Part shown: positions 1-7,677 of the stretch, in pieces
How the letters are laid out: every line of letters begins with the position of its first letter
Numbering within the stretch: the first letter of the stretch is position 1
DNA from: Streptomyces sp. 11x1
GTDB lineage: Bacteria; Actinomycetota; Actinomycetes; Streptomycetales; Streptomycetaceae
Length of the DNA: 64,000 nucleotides
Assembly (NCBI RefSeq): GCF_032598905.1
Contig: NZ_CP122458.1
Coordinates: 620,001 to 684,000 of the forward strand
Direction: 5' to 3'
Position numbers and translations under genes: made by a program
Notes under the pieces: generated by a model
What the model saw: the letters and a program-made list of their open reading frames with translations, nothing else
What the model was told of the DNA's origin: nothing
The model's database searches: none

Positions 1-533
1 ATGACGACGGCGTAGACGAGGTGGTACTCCGCGAACGGGTTCGTCGACATGCTCGGCGAGCCGTCCGACAGGTGCTGCGCGGGCGGCCATTCGGCGATCC
101 ACATCAGCGCCATCATCACCGTGCCGGCGAAGGCCGCGAGCCGCAGCGCCACACCGGCGGTGAGGGCGACTCCGATGCCGAGCAGACCGAGCATGAACAG
201 CCAGTCGGCCCAGGCGTCCCCAGCCCAGGAGTGGAAGGTGGACTCCATCGGCCCGACGGCCACGGAGCCGAGAAAGCCCTTGGTCGGCGAGCCGCCCTCG
301 ATCCAGGCCTTGCCGGACTGGGTGGCGTAGCCGAGGCCGAAGGTCTTGTCGAGGAACGCCCACAGGAAGACGAATCCGGTGAGCAGGCGCAGGGAGGCGA
401 GGGCGTAGGCCGCCACCGCGTGCGTGCCGGTCGCCTCCGCGAGAGCGGGCTCGGTCGGCGAGGCGGTCCGGCCCGCGCGGAAGGAGGGCAGGTGGAGGCC
501 CGGCCTCCGGTGAGGGTGCTCGTGCACGGCCAT
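1..533 (-). CDS. DoxX/DoxD-like integral membrane protein, 3'-truncated by window edge
   Basis: Read on the minus strand from the ATG at 533, which follows a GAAGGGA ribosome site about 6 bases upstream. About 177 codons are visible and the stop lies outside the window. After a roughly 40-residue hydrophilic N-terminus comes a membrane segment ending FLWAFLDKTFGLGYAT, then an extracytoplasmic loop (GSPTKGFLGSV) and two further hydrophobic stretches. This is the pattern of DoxX/DoxD-type proteins, small four-helix membrane subunits linked to quinone oxidoreductases; the family call is from memory and no active site is visible. It sits downstream of pflA on the same strand, 152 bases away, in a low-oxygen gene block, which fits a redox role. 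Confidence 0.7.
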   Translation of the reverse strand, partial: MAVHEHPHRRPGLHLPSFRAGRTASPTEPALAEATGTHAVAAYALASLRLLTGFVFLWAFLDKTFGLGYATQSGKAWIEGGSPTKGFLGSVAVGPMESTFHSWAGDAWADWLFMLGLLGIGVALTAGVALRLAAFAGTVMMALMWIAEWPPAQHLSDGSPSMSTNPFAEYHLVYAVV

Positions 534-685
534 GATGGGCTTCCCTTCGGGAAAGGTGGGGACGCGGTGTGATGCCTTCACTCTCGTCGCGTCAGGCCCG
601 CCGCGCCGGATGCCGAAGGTCTGCGGCAGGTGGGCTGAACGTCCCTGCGCACAAGGCCTGTTGGGCACCGGAGCCGGAGCCGGGA

Positions 686-1429
686 TCAGTAGGCGCGCAC
701 ACCGTGCGTCCTGAACCGTTCGCGGACCCGTTCGGTCAGGTCGGCGTCCGGGCGGGGGGTGTCGCGGAGCGGGAACGGCAGCCCGAGGGCCTCGTACTTG
801 GCGGCGCCGAGCTTGTGGAACGGCAGGACGTCCACGCGGTCGACCGCGCCGAGGCCGGCCACGAAACGGGCGAGGCCCTCGACGGACTCCGGTTCGTCCG
901 TCCAGCCCGGCACCAGGACGCATCTGATCCACATCGGGACGCCGAGCCGGTCGAGGCGGGTGGCGAAGTTCAGGGTGGGGCGCAGTTCGCCGCCCGTGAG
1001 CCGCCGGTAGGTGGTGACGTCGAAGGACTTGATGTCCAGCAGGACCAGGTCCGTGACGGACAGGAGTTCGTCGGTGGCGCGGGCGCCGAGGAAACCCGAG
1101 GTGTCGAGGGCGGTGTGGAGCCCCAGCTTTTTGCAGCGGCGCAGGACCTCACCAGTGAAACCGGACTGGAGAAGGGGTTCGCCGCCCGTGAGGGTGACGC
1201 CGCCGCCGGCCGTGGTGAGGAACGCGTGGTACTTCTCGATCTCCGCCATCACCTCGTCGACCGTGGTCTCCTTCCCGTCGCGCAGGTGCCAGGTGTCGGG
1301 GTTGGCGCAGTACAGACAACGCAGCGGACAGTCGGCGACGAAGAGGACGAAGCGGGTCCCGGGACCGTCCACGCCGGTGGACAGGTCCCAGGAGTGGATC
1401 CGGCCCCGGAGCGAGGGCATCCGGCTCAC
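686..1429 (-). CDS. pflA: pyruvate formate-lyase activating enzyme (radical SAM)
   Basis: 247 aa. The radical-SAM cluster motif CxxxCxxC appears as CPLRCLYC near residue 34, followed by CANPDTW, typical of glycyl-radical activases. The protein uses S-adenosylmethionine and a 4Fe-4S cluster to put the glycyl radical on PflB. A GGE motif ([10 protein letters not shown]) lies near residue 80. The start ATG overlaps the pflB stop by 4 bases (ATGA), so translation is probably coupled and the activase is made with its substrate. Length and order match the classical PFL activase. Confidence in function is high because the partner enzyme is adjacent. Confidence 0.95.
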   Translation of the reverse strand: MSRMPSLRGRIHSWDLSTGVDGPGTRFVLFVADCPLRCLYCANPDTWHLRDGKETTVDEVMAEIEKYHAFLTTAGGGVTLTGGEPLLQSGFTGEVLRRCKKLGLHTALDTSGFLGARATDELLSVTDLVLLDIKSFDVTTYRRLTGGELRPTLNFATRLDRLGVPMWIRCVLVPGWTDEPESVEGLARFVAGLGAVDRVDVLPFHKLGAAKYEALGLPFPLRDTPRPDADLTERVRERFRTHGVRAY

Positions 1430-3684
1430 ATCGACCCGTGGAAGGTGCGGCTGATCACGTCGAGCTGCTGCTCGCGGGTGAGCCGCACGAAGTTGACGGC
1501 GTATCCGGAGACGCGGACCGTCAGGTCGGGGTACTTCTCCGGGTGCTCCATCGCGTCCTGGAGCGTGGCGCGGTCCAGGACGTTGACGTTCATGTGGAAG
1601 CCGCCCGCGGCCATGTAGGCGTCGAGGATGCCGACGAGATGGCCCGCGCGTTCCTCGGGACGGTGGCCGAGTCCCTCCGGGGTGACGGTCGTCGTCAGCG
1701 AGATGCCGTCGCGGGCCTGCTCGTACGGCAGTTTGGCCACCGACAGGGCCGAGGCGGCGACCCCGTGCCGGTCGCGGCCGTTCATGGGGTTGGCGCCGGG
1801 CGCGAAGGGCTGTCCGACGCGGCGGCCGTCGGGAGTGTTGCCGGTGTGCTTGCCGTAGACCACGTTGGAGGTGATGGTGAGGACCGACTGGGTGTGTTCG
1901 GCGTCCCGGTAGGTGGGGTGCGCGCGCACCTTCGCCATGAACGACTCGACCAGGTGAACGGCGAGGTCGTCGGCGAGGTCGTCGTTGTTGCCGAAGGTCG
2001 GGAAGTCCCCCTCGGTGCGGAAGTCGACGGCGAGGCCGGTGGCGTCCCGGAACACCTTCACCCGTGCGTACTTGACGGCCGACAGGCTGTCCACGGCGAC
2101 CGACAGCCCGGCGATGCCGCAGGCCATGAAGCGGTGCACCGGGTGGTCGTGCAGCGCCATCTCGATGCTTTCGTAGGCGTACCTGTCGTGCATGTAGTGG
2201 ATGACGTTGAGCGCGTCGACGTACGTCGCGGCCAGCCAGTCCAGGACGCGGTCGTACGCCGCGGAGAGCTCCTCGTGGTCCAGGTACTCCCCGGTGAGCG
2301 GGGGCGCGGCAGGGGCGACCTGCTCGCCGGTCATCTCGTCCCGGCCGCCGTTGACCGCGTACAGCAGTGCCTTGGCGAGGTTGACCCGGGCGCCGAAGAA
2401 CTGCATCTGCCGGCCCACGGTCATGGCGGACACACAGCAGGCGATCGCCGTGTCGTCACCGGTGCGCGGGCGCGTCAGCTCGTCGGACTCGTACTGGACG
2501 GCGCTGGTGTCGATGGAGACCTGGGCGCAGAACCGCTTGAAGCCCTCGGGCAGCCGCGGAGACCACAGGACGGTGAGGTTCGGCTCGGGGGCGGGGCCCA
2601 GGTTGTACAGCGTCTGCAGGAAGCGGAAAGAAGTGCGGGTGACCAGCGGGCGTCCGTCGGCGCCGATGCCGCCGATGGACTCCGTCACCCAGGTGGGGTC
2701 GCCGGAGAAGAGGGCGTCGTACTCGGGGGTGCGCAGGAACCGTACGATCCGCAGCTTGATGACGAAGTCGTCGATCAGCTCCTGTGCGCGAGTCTCGTCG
2801 AGCACTCCGTCCGTCAGGTCCCGCTGGAGGTAGACGTCGAGGAAGGTCGAGGTGCGGCCCAGCGACATCGCGGCGCCGTTCTGTTCCTTCACGGCGGCCA
2901 GGTAGCCGAGGTAGAGCCACTGCACGGCCTCGTGGGCGGTGGCGGCGGGGCGGGAGACGTCGCAGCCGTAGCCGGCGGCCATACGGGTCAGCGCGCCCAA
3001 CGCCCGGATCTGCTCGGCGAGTTCCTCCCGGTCCCGGATGACGTCGGCGGTGGAGGGCCGGGCGTCCAGCAGGGCCCGCTCGGCCTTCTTGGCCTCGGTC
3101 AGCCGGTCCGTGCCGTACAGCGCCACGCGACGGTAGTCGCCGATGATCCGGCCCCGTCCGTAGGAGTCCGGGAGCCCGGTGATGATGCCCGCCCTGCGGG
3201 CGGCGCGCATCTCGGGGGTGTAGGCGTCGAAGACGCCGTCGTTGCGGGTCTTGCGGTAGGTGCCGAAGACCCGGGTGACGAACGGGTCCGGCTCGTAGCC
3301 GTAGGCCCGCAGGCCGTTCTCCACCATCCGCAGCCCGCCGTTCGGCATGATCGCGCGCTTGAGCGGCGCGTCCGTCTGCAGGCCGACGATCAGTTCGCGG
3401 TCACGGTCGATGTACCCGGGCGCGTGCGAGGTGATCGTCGAAGGGGTCGCGGTGTCGATGTCGAGGACGCCCCGGCTCCGCTCCTCGGGGAAGAGCGCGA
3501 CGATCTTCTCCCAGACGGCGCGGGTACGGTCCGTCGGGCCGCTCAGGAAGCCGGCGTCGCCCTCGTACGGCGTGTAGTTGGCCTGGATGAAGTCACGTAC
3601 GTCGACCTGTTCGCGCCAGTGTGTCCCGGCGAAGTCCCGCCAGGCGTCGCTCGTTCGGCTGCCCACGGTCGTGGTCGCGGTCAT
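1426..3684 (-). CDS. pflB: formate C-acetyltransferase (pyruvate formate-lyase)
   Basis: 752 aa, close to the 760-residue E. coli enzyme. It converts pyruvate and CoA to acetyl-CoA and formate without oxygen. The catalytic cysteine pair is in [11 protein letters not shown] near residue 415, and the glycyl-radical motif RVSGYAVNF lies about 25 residues from the C-terminus. The chosen start, [11 protein letters not shown], has AGGAGAGG a few bases upstream on the minus strand. It is the first gene of a pflB-pflA pair. The upstream gap to arcC is about 160 bases and should hold the promoter. A PFL in a mycelial aerobe implies an oxygen-limited phase; regulation by a DevR/OsdR-type system is inferred from gene content, not seen. 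Confidence 0.96.
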   Translation of the reverse strand: MTATTTVGSRTSDAWRDFAGTHWREQVDVRDFIQANYTPYEGDAGFLSGPTDRTRAVWEKIVALFPEERSRGVLDIDTATPSTITSHAPGYIDRDRELIVGLQTDAPLKRAIMPNGGLRMVENGLRAYGYEPDPFVTRVFGTYRKTRNDGVFDAYTPEMRAARRAGIITGLPDSYGRGRIIGDYRRVALYGTDRLTEAKKAERALLDARPSTADVIRDREELAEQIRALGALTRMAAGYGCDVSRPAATAHEAVQWLYLGYLAAVKEQNGAAMSLGRTSTFLDVYLQRDLTDGVLDETRAQELIDDFVIKLRIVRFLRTPEYDALFSGDPTWVTESIGGIGADGRPLVTRTSFRFLQTLYNLGPAPEPNLTVLWSPRLPEGFKRFCAQVSIDTSAVQYESDELTRPRTGDDTAIACCVSAMTVGRQMQFFGARVNLAKALLYAVNGGRDEMTGEQVAPAAPPLTGEYLDHEELSAAYDRVLDWLAATYVDALNVIHYMHDRYAYESIEMALHDHPVHRFMACGIAGLSVAVDSLSAVKYARVKVFRDATGLAVDFRTEGDFPTFGNNDDLADDLAVHLVESFMAKVRAHPTYRDAEHTQSVLTITSNVVYGKHTGNTPDGRRVGQPFAPGANPMNGRDRHGVAASALSVAKLPYEQARDGISLTTTVTPEGLGHRPEERAGHLVGILDAYMAAGGFHMNVNVLDRATLQDAMEHPEKYPDLTVRVSGYAVNFVRLTREQQLDVISRTFHGSM

Positions 3685-3843
3685 CGCCGGTCCTCTCCTC
3701 GGTCGGTCGGTCGCACCTGCCTGCCCCTCGGATGCTGGTCGCTCGACGCCGGGCGCGGGGAGTGCCGAGGGGCGCGCGCGACCGAGCCGTTGGGCCCTTT
3801 CCCCGGTGCCGGGCGGCCCGGGGCCCAGCGGCCGGGCGTGTGC

Positions 3844-4767
3844 TCACTCCGTGGGCAGCCCGGGGCGGATCAGCGTGCCCGAGAGGCCGTGGACGATCTG
3901 GTAGGCCGCGTCCAGGGCGCCGATGGCGGCCAGCCCTCCGGTGCGGCTGACGAACCGGGCCGCGGCCTCGGCCTTCGGGCCCATGGAACCGTCGGGGAAG
4001 CGGCGCCCGCGCAGTTGGTCGGGGGTGGCGTCGAGGAGGGGACGCTGCTCCGGTGTGCCGTAGCCGTCGTAGACGTAGGGCACGTCCGTGAGGATCAGCA
4101 GGAAGTCCGCCTTCAGTTCCTCGGCGAGCAGGGCGGCGGTGAGGTCCTTGTCCACCACCGCCTCGACGCCGCTGAGCGCACCGGTGACACGGTCGGCGGT
4201 GACCGGTACGCCACCGCCGCCTCCGCAGATCACCAGCGTGCCGGTGGCGAGGAGTTCACGCACCGTGTCGGTCTCCAGGACGCGTTCGGGGCTCGGGGAG
4301 GGGACGACGCGCCGTCGGCCGTCGCCGGCCGGCGTCATGTGCCAGCCGTGCTCGCGGGCGAGGCGGCGGGCGACGTCCCGCGGATACACCTGGCCCACCG
4401 ACTTGGCGGGCCGGTCGAAGGCCGGGTCGTCACGCCGGACGAGGGTGTGGGTCACCAGGGTGGCGATCCGGCGGCGCGGCATGGCGTTGTGCAGGGCGCG
4501 GGCCAGCAGGGAGCCGATCATGCCCTGGGTCTGGGCCCCGAGGAGGTGCATCGGGTAGGGCGCGCTCAGCGCAGCATCGGACTCGCTCTCCCTCGCGAGC
4601 AGCCCGATCTGGGGGCCGTTGCCGTGGGTGACCACGAGTTCGTGTTCGCGGGCCAGAGCCGCGAGGGCGGTGGCGACCCGGTCCACGTTCGCCTGCTGGA
4701 CGGCCGCGTCGGGGCGATCGCCCCGGTGCAGCAGGGCGTTGCCGCCGAGGGCGACGACCATACGCAT
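3844..4767 (-). CDS. arcC: carbamate kinase
   Basis: 307 aa of the amino-acid kinase fold. It begins MVVALGGNALL, the phosphate-binding loop of carbamate kinase, and has THGNGPQIG near residue 45 and a glycine-rich ICGGGGGVPV loop near residue 180. The reaction makes ATP and carbamate from carbamoyl phosphate and ADP, the last step of the arginine deiminase route. No arcA or arcB is in the window, so the source of carbamoyl phosphate is unknown. It lies upstream of pflB on the same strand, suggesting one substrate-level-phosphorylation programme for low oxygen. The ATG at 4767 has a GGAGG just upstream. Confidence 0.93.
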   Translation of the reverse strand: MRMVVALGGNALLHRGDRPDAAVQQANVDRVATALAALAREHELVVTHGNGPQIGLLARESESDAALSAPYPMHLLGAQTQGMIGSLLARALHNAMPRRRIATLVTHTLVRRDDPAFDRPAKSVGQVYPRDVARRLAREHGWHMTPAGDGRRRVVPSPSPERVLETDTVRELLATGTLVICGGGGGVPVTADRVTGALSGVEAVVDKDLTAALLAEELKADFLLILTDVPYVYDGYGTPEQRPLLDATPDQLRGRRFPDGSMGPKAEAAARFVSRTGGLAAIGALDAAYQIVHGLSGTLIRPGLPTE

Positions 4768-4932
4768 TTCTCGGTCCTCCAGGGGGCGAAGAGTACGGTC
4801 CTGACGGTGTGCGGCCGGTTCGCGGGCCGGCGCCTGCCGCAGCGCGACGGCCCGGAGAGGGGTCCTCCGGACCGCCTTGACCGCCCACGGTCGCTGCCCG
4901 GTCGCCGTGTCCCCGGACGGCGGGGCTCACCC

Positions 4933-5247
4933 TCAGTGGTGCGCCGGCGTCCGCCGGGGCGGGGGCGGGGTGCGGTCCGCCGGGGCCACGGGCGGGCGAT
5001 CGGGTGTGCGGTGCGCGGGGGCCGCTGGTGGGCGGTCCGGTGTGCGGTGCGCCGAGGTGGGGGACGGCCCGTCCGGGGTCCCGTCCGTGCGGGCGGTGGG
5101 CTGCCGGTCCCGCCGGCGCCGCAGCCGCCGCACGTACAGCGCGTCGAGCAGGGCGCTCACCACGAACGTGAGCGTCGCGGACACGGCCAGGAGGACGGCG
5201 AACAGCCTCCAGAAGTCGGGAGTCAGTGAGGTACCCACGGTTCTCAT
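4933..5247 (-). CDS. small single-span membrane protein of unknown function
   Basis: 104 aa starting MRTVGTSLTPDFW. One clear membrane segment (residues about 13-37, FAVLLAVSATLTFVVSALLDALYV) is followed by a basic stop-transfer stretch (RRLRRRRDRQ). The rest is a proline- and threonine-rich cytoplasmic tail with three imperfect copies of an RTPDRPP-type unit. The ATG at 5247 has a GAGGGGG ribosome site. A longer reading frame continues upstream but lacks membrane logic and overlaps the promoter of the divergent gene at 5435. I recognise no family. It lies between arcC and the cNMP-binding gene, so a link with the hypoxia block is only positional. Confidence 0.6.
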   Translation of the reverse strand: MRTVGTSLTPDFWRLFAVLLAVSATLTFVVSALLDALYVRRLRRRRDRQPTARTDGTPDGPSPTSAHRTPDRPPAAPAHRTPDRPPVAPADRTPPPPRRTPAHH

Positions 5248-5434
5248 CCCCCTCGCTCGGGCAGGTCTTCCCATGTCTCCATGGAACAGCGGGGCCCGGT
5301 CCGCCACAGGGTGCCGGAAGGCTCGTCCCCCGTGCCGACCGGCCCGGGTGGAGGACCGGACGGCCCATGGCGGGTGGGGGCGGCGCGGCACAGGCTGGGC
5401 ATGGCAGTTCCGGTAGACCGCCTGGAGGCACGCC

Positions 5435-5899
5435 ATGATCACCACACCCACGCCCAGCATGCTGCGGGCGCTGCCCGCCGAGCACCGGCAGCGGCTGATG
5501 CGCGTCGCCCGAGAGGTGGCGTTCCCGCAGGGGACACGGCTGTTCGAGGAAGGGAGCCGTGCCGACCGGTTCTGGATCCTCCGCACGGGCAGCGTCGAAC
5601 TCGACATGCGGGTGCCGGGCCGCCGGCCGGCCGTCATCGAGTCGCTCCGGCACAACGAACTCGTCGGCTGGTCCTGGCTGTTCCCCCCGCACGTCTGGCA
5701 CCTGGGCGCCGAGGCGACGACACCCGTGCGGGCCTACGAGTTCGACGCCACGGCCGTGCGCCTCATGTGCCAGGAGGACCCGGCCATGGGCCGGGCCGTC
5801 GGCCTGTGGGTCGGAGAGGTGCTCGCCCACCGTCTGCAGGCGGCACGGACCCGGTTGCTGGACCTGTACGCCCCCTACGGCGCCGGCAACGTCGGCTGA
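5435..5899 (+). CDS. cyclic nucleotide-binding domain protein without DNA-binding domain
   Basis: 154 aa forming one Crp/Fnr-type beta-roll (residues about 10-125: FPQGTRLFEEGSRADRFWIL, then LRHNELVGWSWLF). No C-terminal helix-turn-helix follows; the protein ends after a helical region (VLAHRLQAARTRLLDLYAPYG). It is therefore a sensor or effector-binding module, not a transcription factor by itself. The phosphate-binding cassette is unusual (VGWSWLF in place of FGE...R), so classical cAMP binding is doubtful. It is 44 bases upstream of the CBS-BON gene on the same strand, probably one operon, both being ligand-sensing modules. Confidence 0.8.
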   Translation: MITTPTPSMLRALPAEHRQRLMRVAREVAFPQGTRLFEEGSRADRFWILRTGSVELDMRVPGRRPAVIESLRHNELVGWSWLFPPHVWHLGAEATTPVRAYEFDATAVRLMCQEDPAMGRAVGLWVGEVLAHRLQAARTRLLDLYAPYGAGNVG

Positions 5900-5943
5900 G
5901 GCCGCCGCCCGCCCTCCTCAGCACGGACCTCGAAGGAGAGATC

Positions 5944-6627
5944 ATGCACGGCACACCGCACGTCGTCGGCGACGTCATGACCCGGACGGTCGTGACAGTC
6001 GGTCGTGGGACGGTCTTCAAGGAGATCGTCCGGCTGATGCGGGACAGGCGGATCAGTGCCGTGCCCGTGGTCGAGGCAGGGGGCCGGGTGGTCGGTGTCG
6101 TCTCCGAGGCGGACCTGCTGCCCAAAGAGGAGTTCCGCGACAGCGACCCCGACCGGTACACCCAGCTGCGACGCCTGGCGGATCTCGCGAAGGCCGGTGC
6201 GGTGACCGCCGAGGAGCTGATGACCTCCCCCGCCCTCACGGTCGGGTCGGGGGAGACGCTCGCCCAGGCGGCCCGCACGATGGCCCGGGCCAGGGTCAAG
6301 CGGCTTCCGGTGGTCGACGCGGGCGGAGTGCTGGAGGGCGTCGTCAGCCGCGCGGATCTGCTGAAGGTGTTCCTCCGCACCGACGAGGAGATCGCCGAGG
6401 AGGTACGACGTGAGGTCGTCGCCTACCTCTTCCCCTCCCCGGACTCCGCGGTCCGGGTGGACGTGCGGGACGGTGTCGTACGACTGGGCGGCCGGGTCCG
6501 GGACACCTCGTTGGTCCCGGTGGCGGCCCGGCTGGTCCGTGCCGTGGAGGGTGTGGTGTCCGTCGATTTCGACCTGACGCCTCCCGGAACGTCGGCGCAG
6601 TCGCAGGAGGCGGCCTCGCCCCGATGA
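5944..6627 (+). CDS. tandem CBS domain protein with C-terminal BON domain
   Basis: 227 aa. Two CBS motifs are clear: MTRTVVTVGRGTVFKEIVRL...VVGVVSEADLL (residues about 10-60) and MTSPALTVGSGETLAQAARTM...LEGVVSRADLL (about 93-140). A BON-type segment follows (YLFPSPDSAVRVDVRDGVVRLGGRV, about 155-215). CBS pairs usually bind adenine nucleotides or SAM and report energy state; BON domains are thought to bind membranes or ligands. The start at 5944 follows AAGGAGAG. It is the second gene after the cNMP-domain protein. CBS proteins of this type are common in actinobacterial hypoxia regulons, which fits the pfl/arcC neighbours. Confidence 0.88.
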   Translation: MHGTPHVVGDVMTRTVVTVGRGTVFKEIVRLMRDRRISAVPVVEAGGRVVGVVSEADLLPKEEFRDSDPDRYTQLRRLADLAKAGAVTAEELMTSPALTVGSGETLAQAARTMARARVKRLPVVDAGGVLEGVVSRADLLKVFLRTDEEIAEEVRREVVAYLFPSPDSAVRVDVRDGVVRLGGRVRDTSLVPVAARLVRAVEGVVSVDFDLTPPGTSAQSQEAASPR

Positions 6628-6654
6628 GGTCGCCGTCGGGCGCTTGCGGGCCGA

Positions 6655-6790
6655 CGGCGAGTGGCCGGCTGGGAGATCGGCGGCGAGCTGCCCGACCGTC
6701 TCCCGGTCGTCCTGGAGTTCGTCGCGCTCGCCCGCCCCCGGCCGGGGCGAGTCCCCGCTGGGGCAGCACCGGCACGGACTGGATGCCGGC
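6655..6790 (+). pseudogene. fragment resembling narJ (nitrate reductase assembly chaperone)
   Basis: Directly after the CBS-BON stop, frame +1 encodes GWEIGGELPDRLPVVLEFVAL, which matches the helical core of NarJ-type chaperones (ELPDHLxVVLEF). A neighbouring frame continues with GESPLGQHRHGLDA, again NarJ-like. No start codon with a ribosome site and no flanking narG/H/I is present, and the two pieces are in different frames. I read it as a scar of a deleted nitrate-reductase operon. The match is from memory of the family and needs a database search; the stretch is short. Confidence 0.45.
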
Positions 6791-7361
6791 CGTTCGCCCG
6801 GCTGGTCCAGGTCTGGAGCGCCCCGGTCGGGAGCGGCTGCTCAGCGCGGGGGCCACCCTCACCTGCCGAGAGGGCGTCGGCATCGGCGTCGAGGCCCTGT
6901 GCAGGGCGGCGGGCGTGTCGAAGCGCTCCTTGTACCAGTTGTTCGAGAGCAAGGACGACCAGCCGGCGGCGAGCCCGGAGCAGCGCACCGCCCGCTACGT
7001 GGCGGCACTCCTGCCGCGGCGCAGGACGACCGGCCGCCCCGGAAACGGATCCTGCACGTCTTCCGGCAGATGGAAGCACAGTCGGGAACGCCCGAGTTCC
7101 ACGGCTGCCCCTACCTGGCCGCCCAGATCGAGCTCAAGGACCAGAACCATCCCGCCAGCCGTGTCGCCCGGCAGGTCAAGCAGAACGTGACCGGCTTCTT
7201 CCGCGCCGAGGCCGAGCGGGGCGGGGCGGGGCGAACGATCCCGACCTGCCGGCCCGGCAGCTCAGCCTGTTCTTCGACGGCGCCGCAGCCCGCGCGGGCA
7301 TCGGAGCGGATCGGAGCGGACACCCTCACGGGCCTCGTCGAGCCCACGGTGATCACGCTGC
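6783..7361 (+). pseudogene. broken TetR-family regulator with three frameshifts
   Basis: A TetR N-terminal helix-turn-helix is plain (GIGVEALCRAAGVSKRSLYQLFESKDD, from the ATG at 6783). The conserved C-terminal domain then appears in other frames. One shift near 7012 (extra CG in CCGCGGCG) leads to RKRILHVFRQMEAQSGTPEF. A second near 7225 (a third GGGGC copy) leads to NDPDLPARQLSLFFDGAAARAG. A third, caused by an exact 10-base tandem duplication at 7301-7320, returns to TLTGLVEPTVITLL. Removing the extra copies restores one frame after the first shift. The 3' end runs straight into the inverted-repeat element. No functional protein can be made. Confidence 0.85.
7301..7320 (+). repeat. exact 10-bp tandem duplication inside broken tetR
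   Basis: TCGGAGCGGA occurs twice head to tail. Deleting one copy joins FFDGAAARAGIGAD to TLTGLVEP in one frame, so the duplication is the direct cause of the third frameshift. Confidence 0.9.
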
Positions 7362-7576
7362 TAGGCCCTGTCGTCACATTCCCGCCTGCCCCGCGACGCC
7401 ATGCACGCGCTCTCGACGCACCGGGCACCGACCCGAGTACGTCCGGTACGCGGGTCAGTGCCCGGCACGCCGAGAGCACGCTCCCCCGGTCTCGGCTGCG
7501 CTCGACCGGGAGGTACCCCCACGACGCCGCCAGGCCGCCCTTCGGGCGACGACGGGAATGTGACGACAGGGCCTAG
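7361..7576. mobile_element. 216-bp CTAG-bounded inverted-repeat element (MITE-like), element 1
   Basis: Perfect 24-bp terminal inverted repeats beginning CTAGGCCCTGTCGTCACATT lie at both ends; CTAG at each end could be part of the repeat or a target duplication. There is no transposase frame inside. The interior has modules also found in the elements at 29624 and 55177, including GGTACCTCCCGGTCGAGCG and CGTCGCCCGAAGG (on the minus strand here). It sits on the 3' end of the broken tetR gene. A non-autonomous transposable element is the best reading. Confidence 0.75.
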
Positions 7577-7638
7577 ACACGGCGGGCACGCGCTGACCGC
7601 GTCACCTCCGGGTCTCCCGCGAGACCGGACCCCGGGGG

Positions 7639-7670
7639 TCGACAGGGCTGTCGGTCGCGGCAACTATGCT
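7639..7670 (+). promoter_or_regulatory. putative promoter for the kinase gene, leaderless
   Basis: TATGCT at 7665-7670 ends seven bases before the ATG at 7678, the spacing of leaderless Streptomyces transcripts. TCGACA at 7639-7644 could be a -35 box, but the 20-base spacer is long. No ribosome site precedes the ATG, which supports leaderless initiation. Confidence 0.45.
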
Positions 7671-7677
7671 CCCGCCC

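Noticed and set aside
3790..3810. TTGGGCCCTTTCC upstream of pflB as a DevR/OsdR box
   Set aside because: Resembles hypoxia-regulator sites only weakly and in a G+C-rich gap; I could not support it.
1438..5229. A 1263-residue plus-strand reading frame opposite pflB and arcC
   Set aside because: High G+C causes long antisense frames; composition is Arg/Gly-rich and the minus-strand genes have catalytic motifs.
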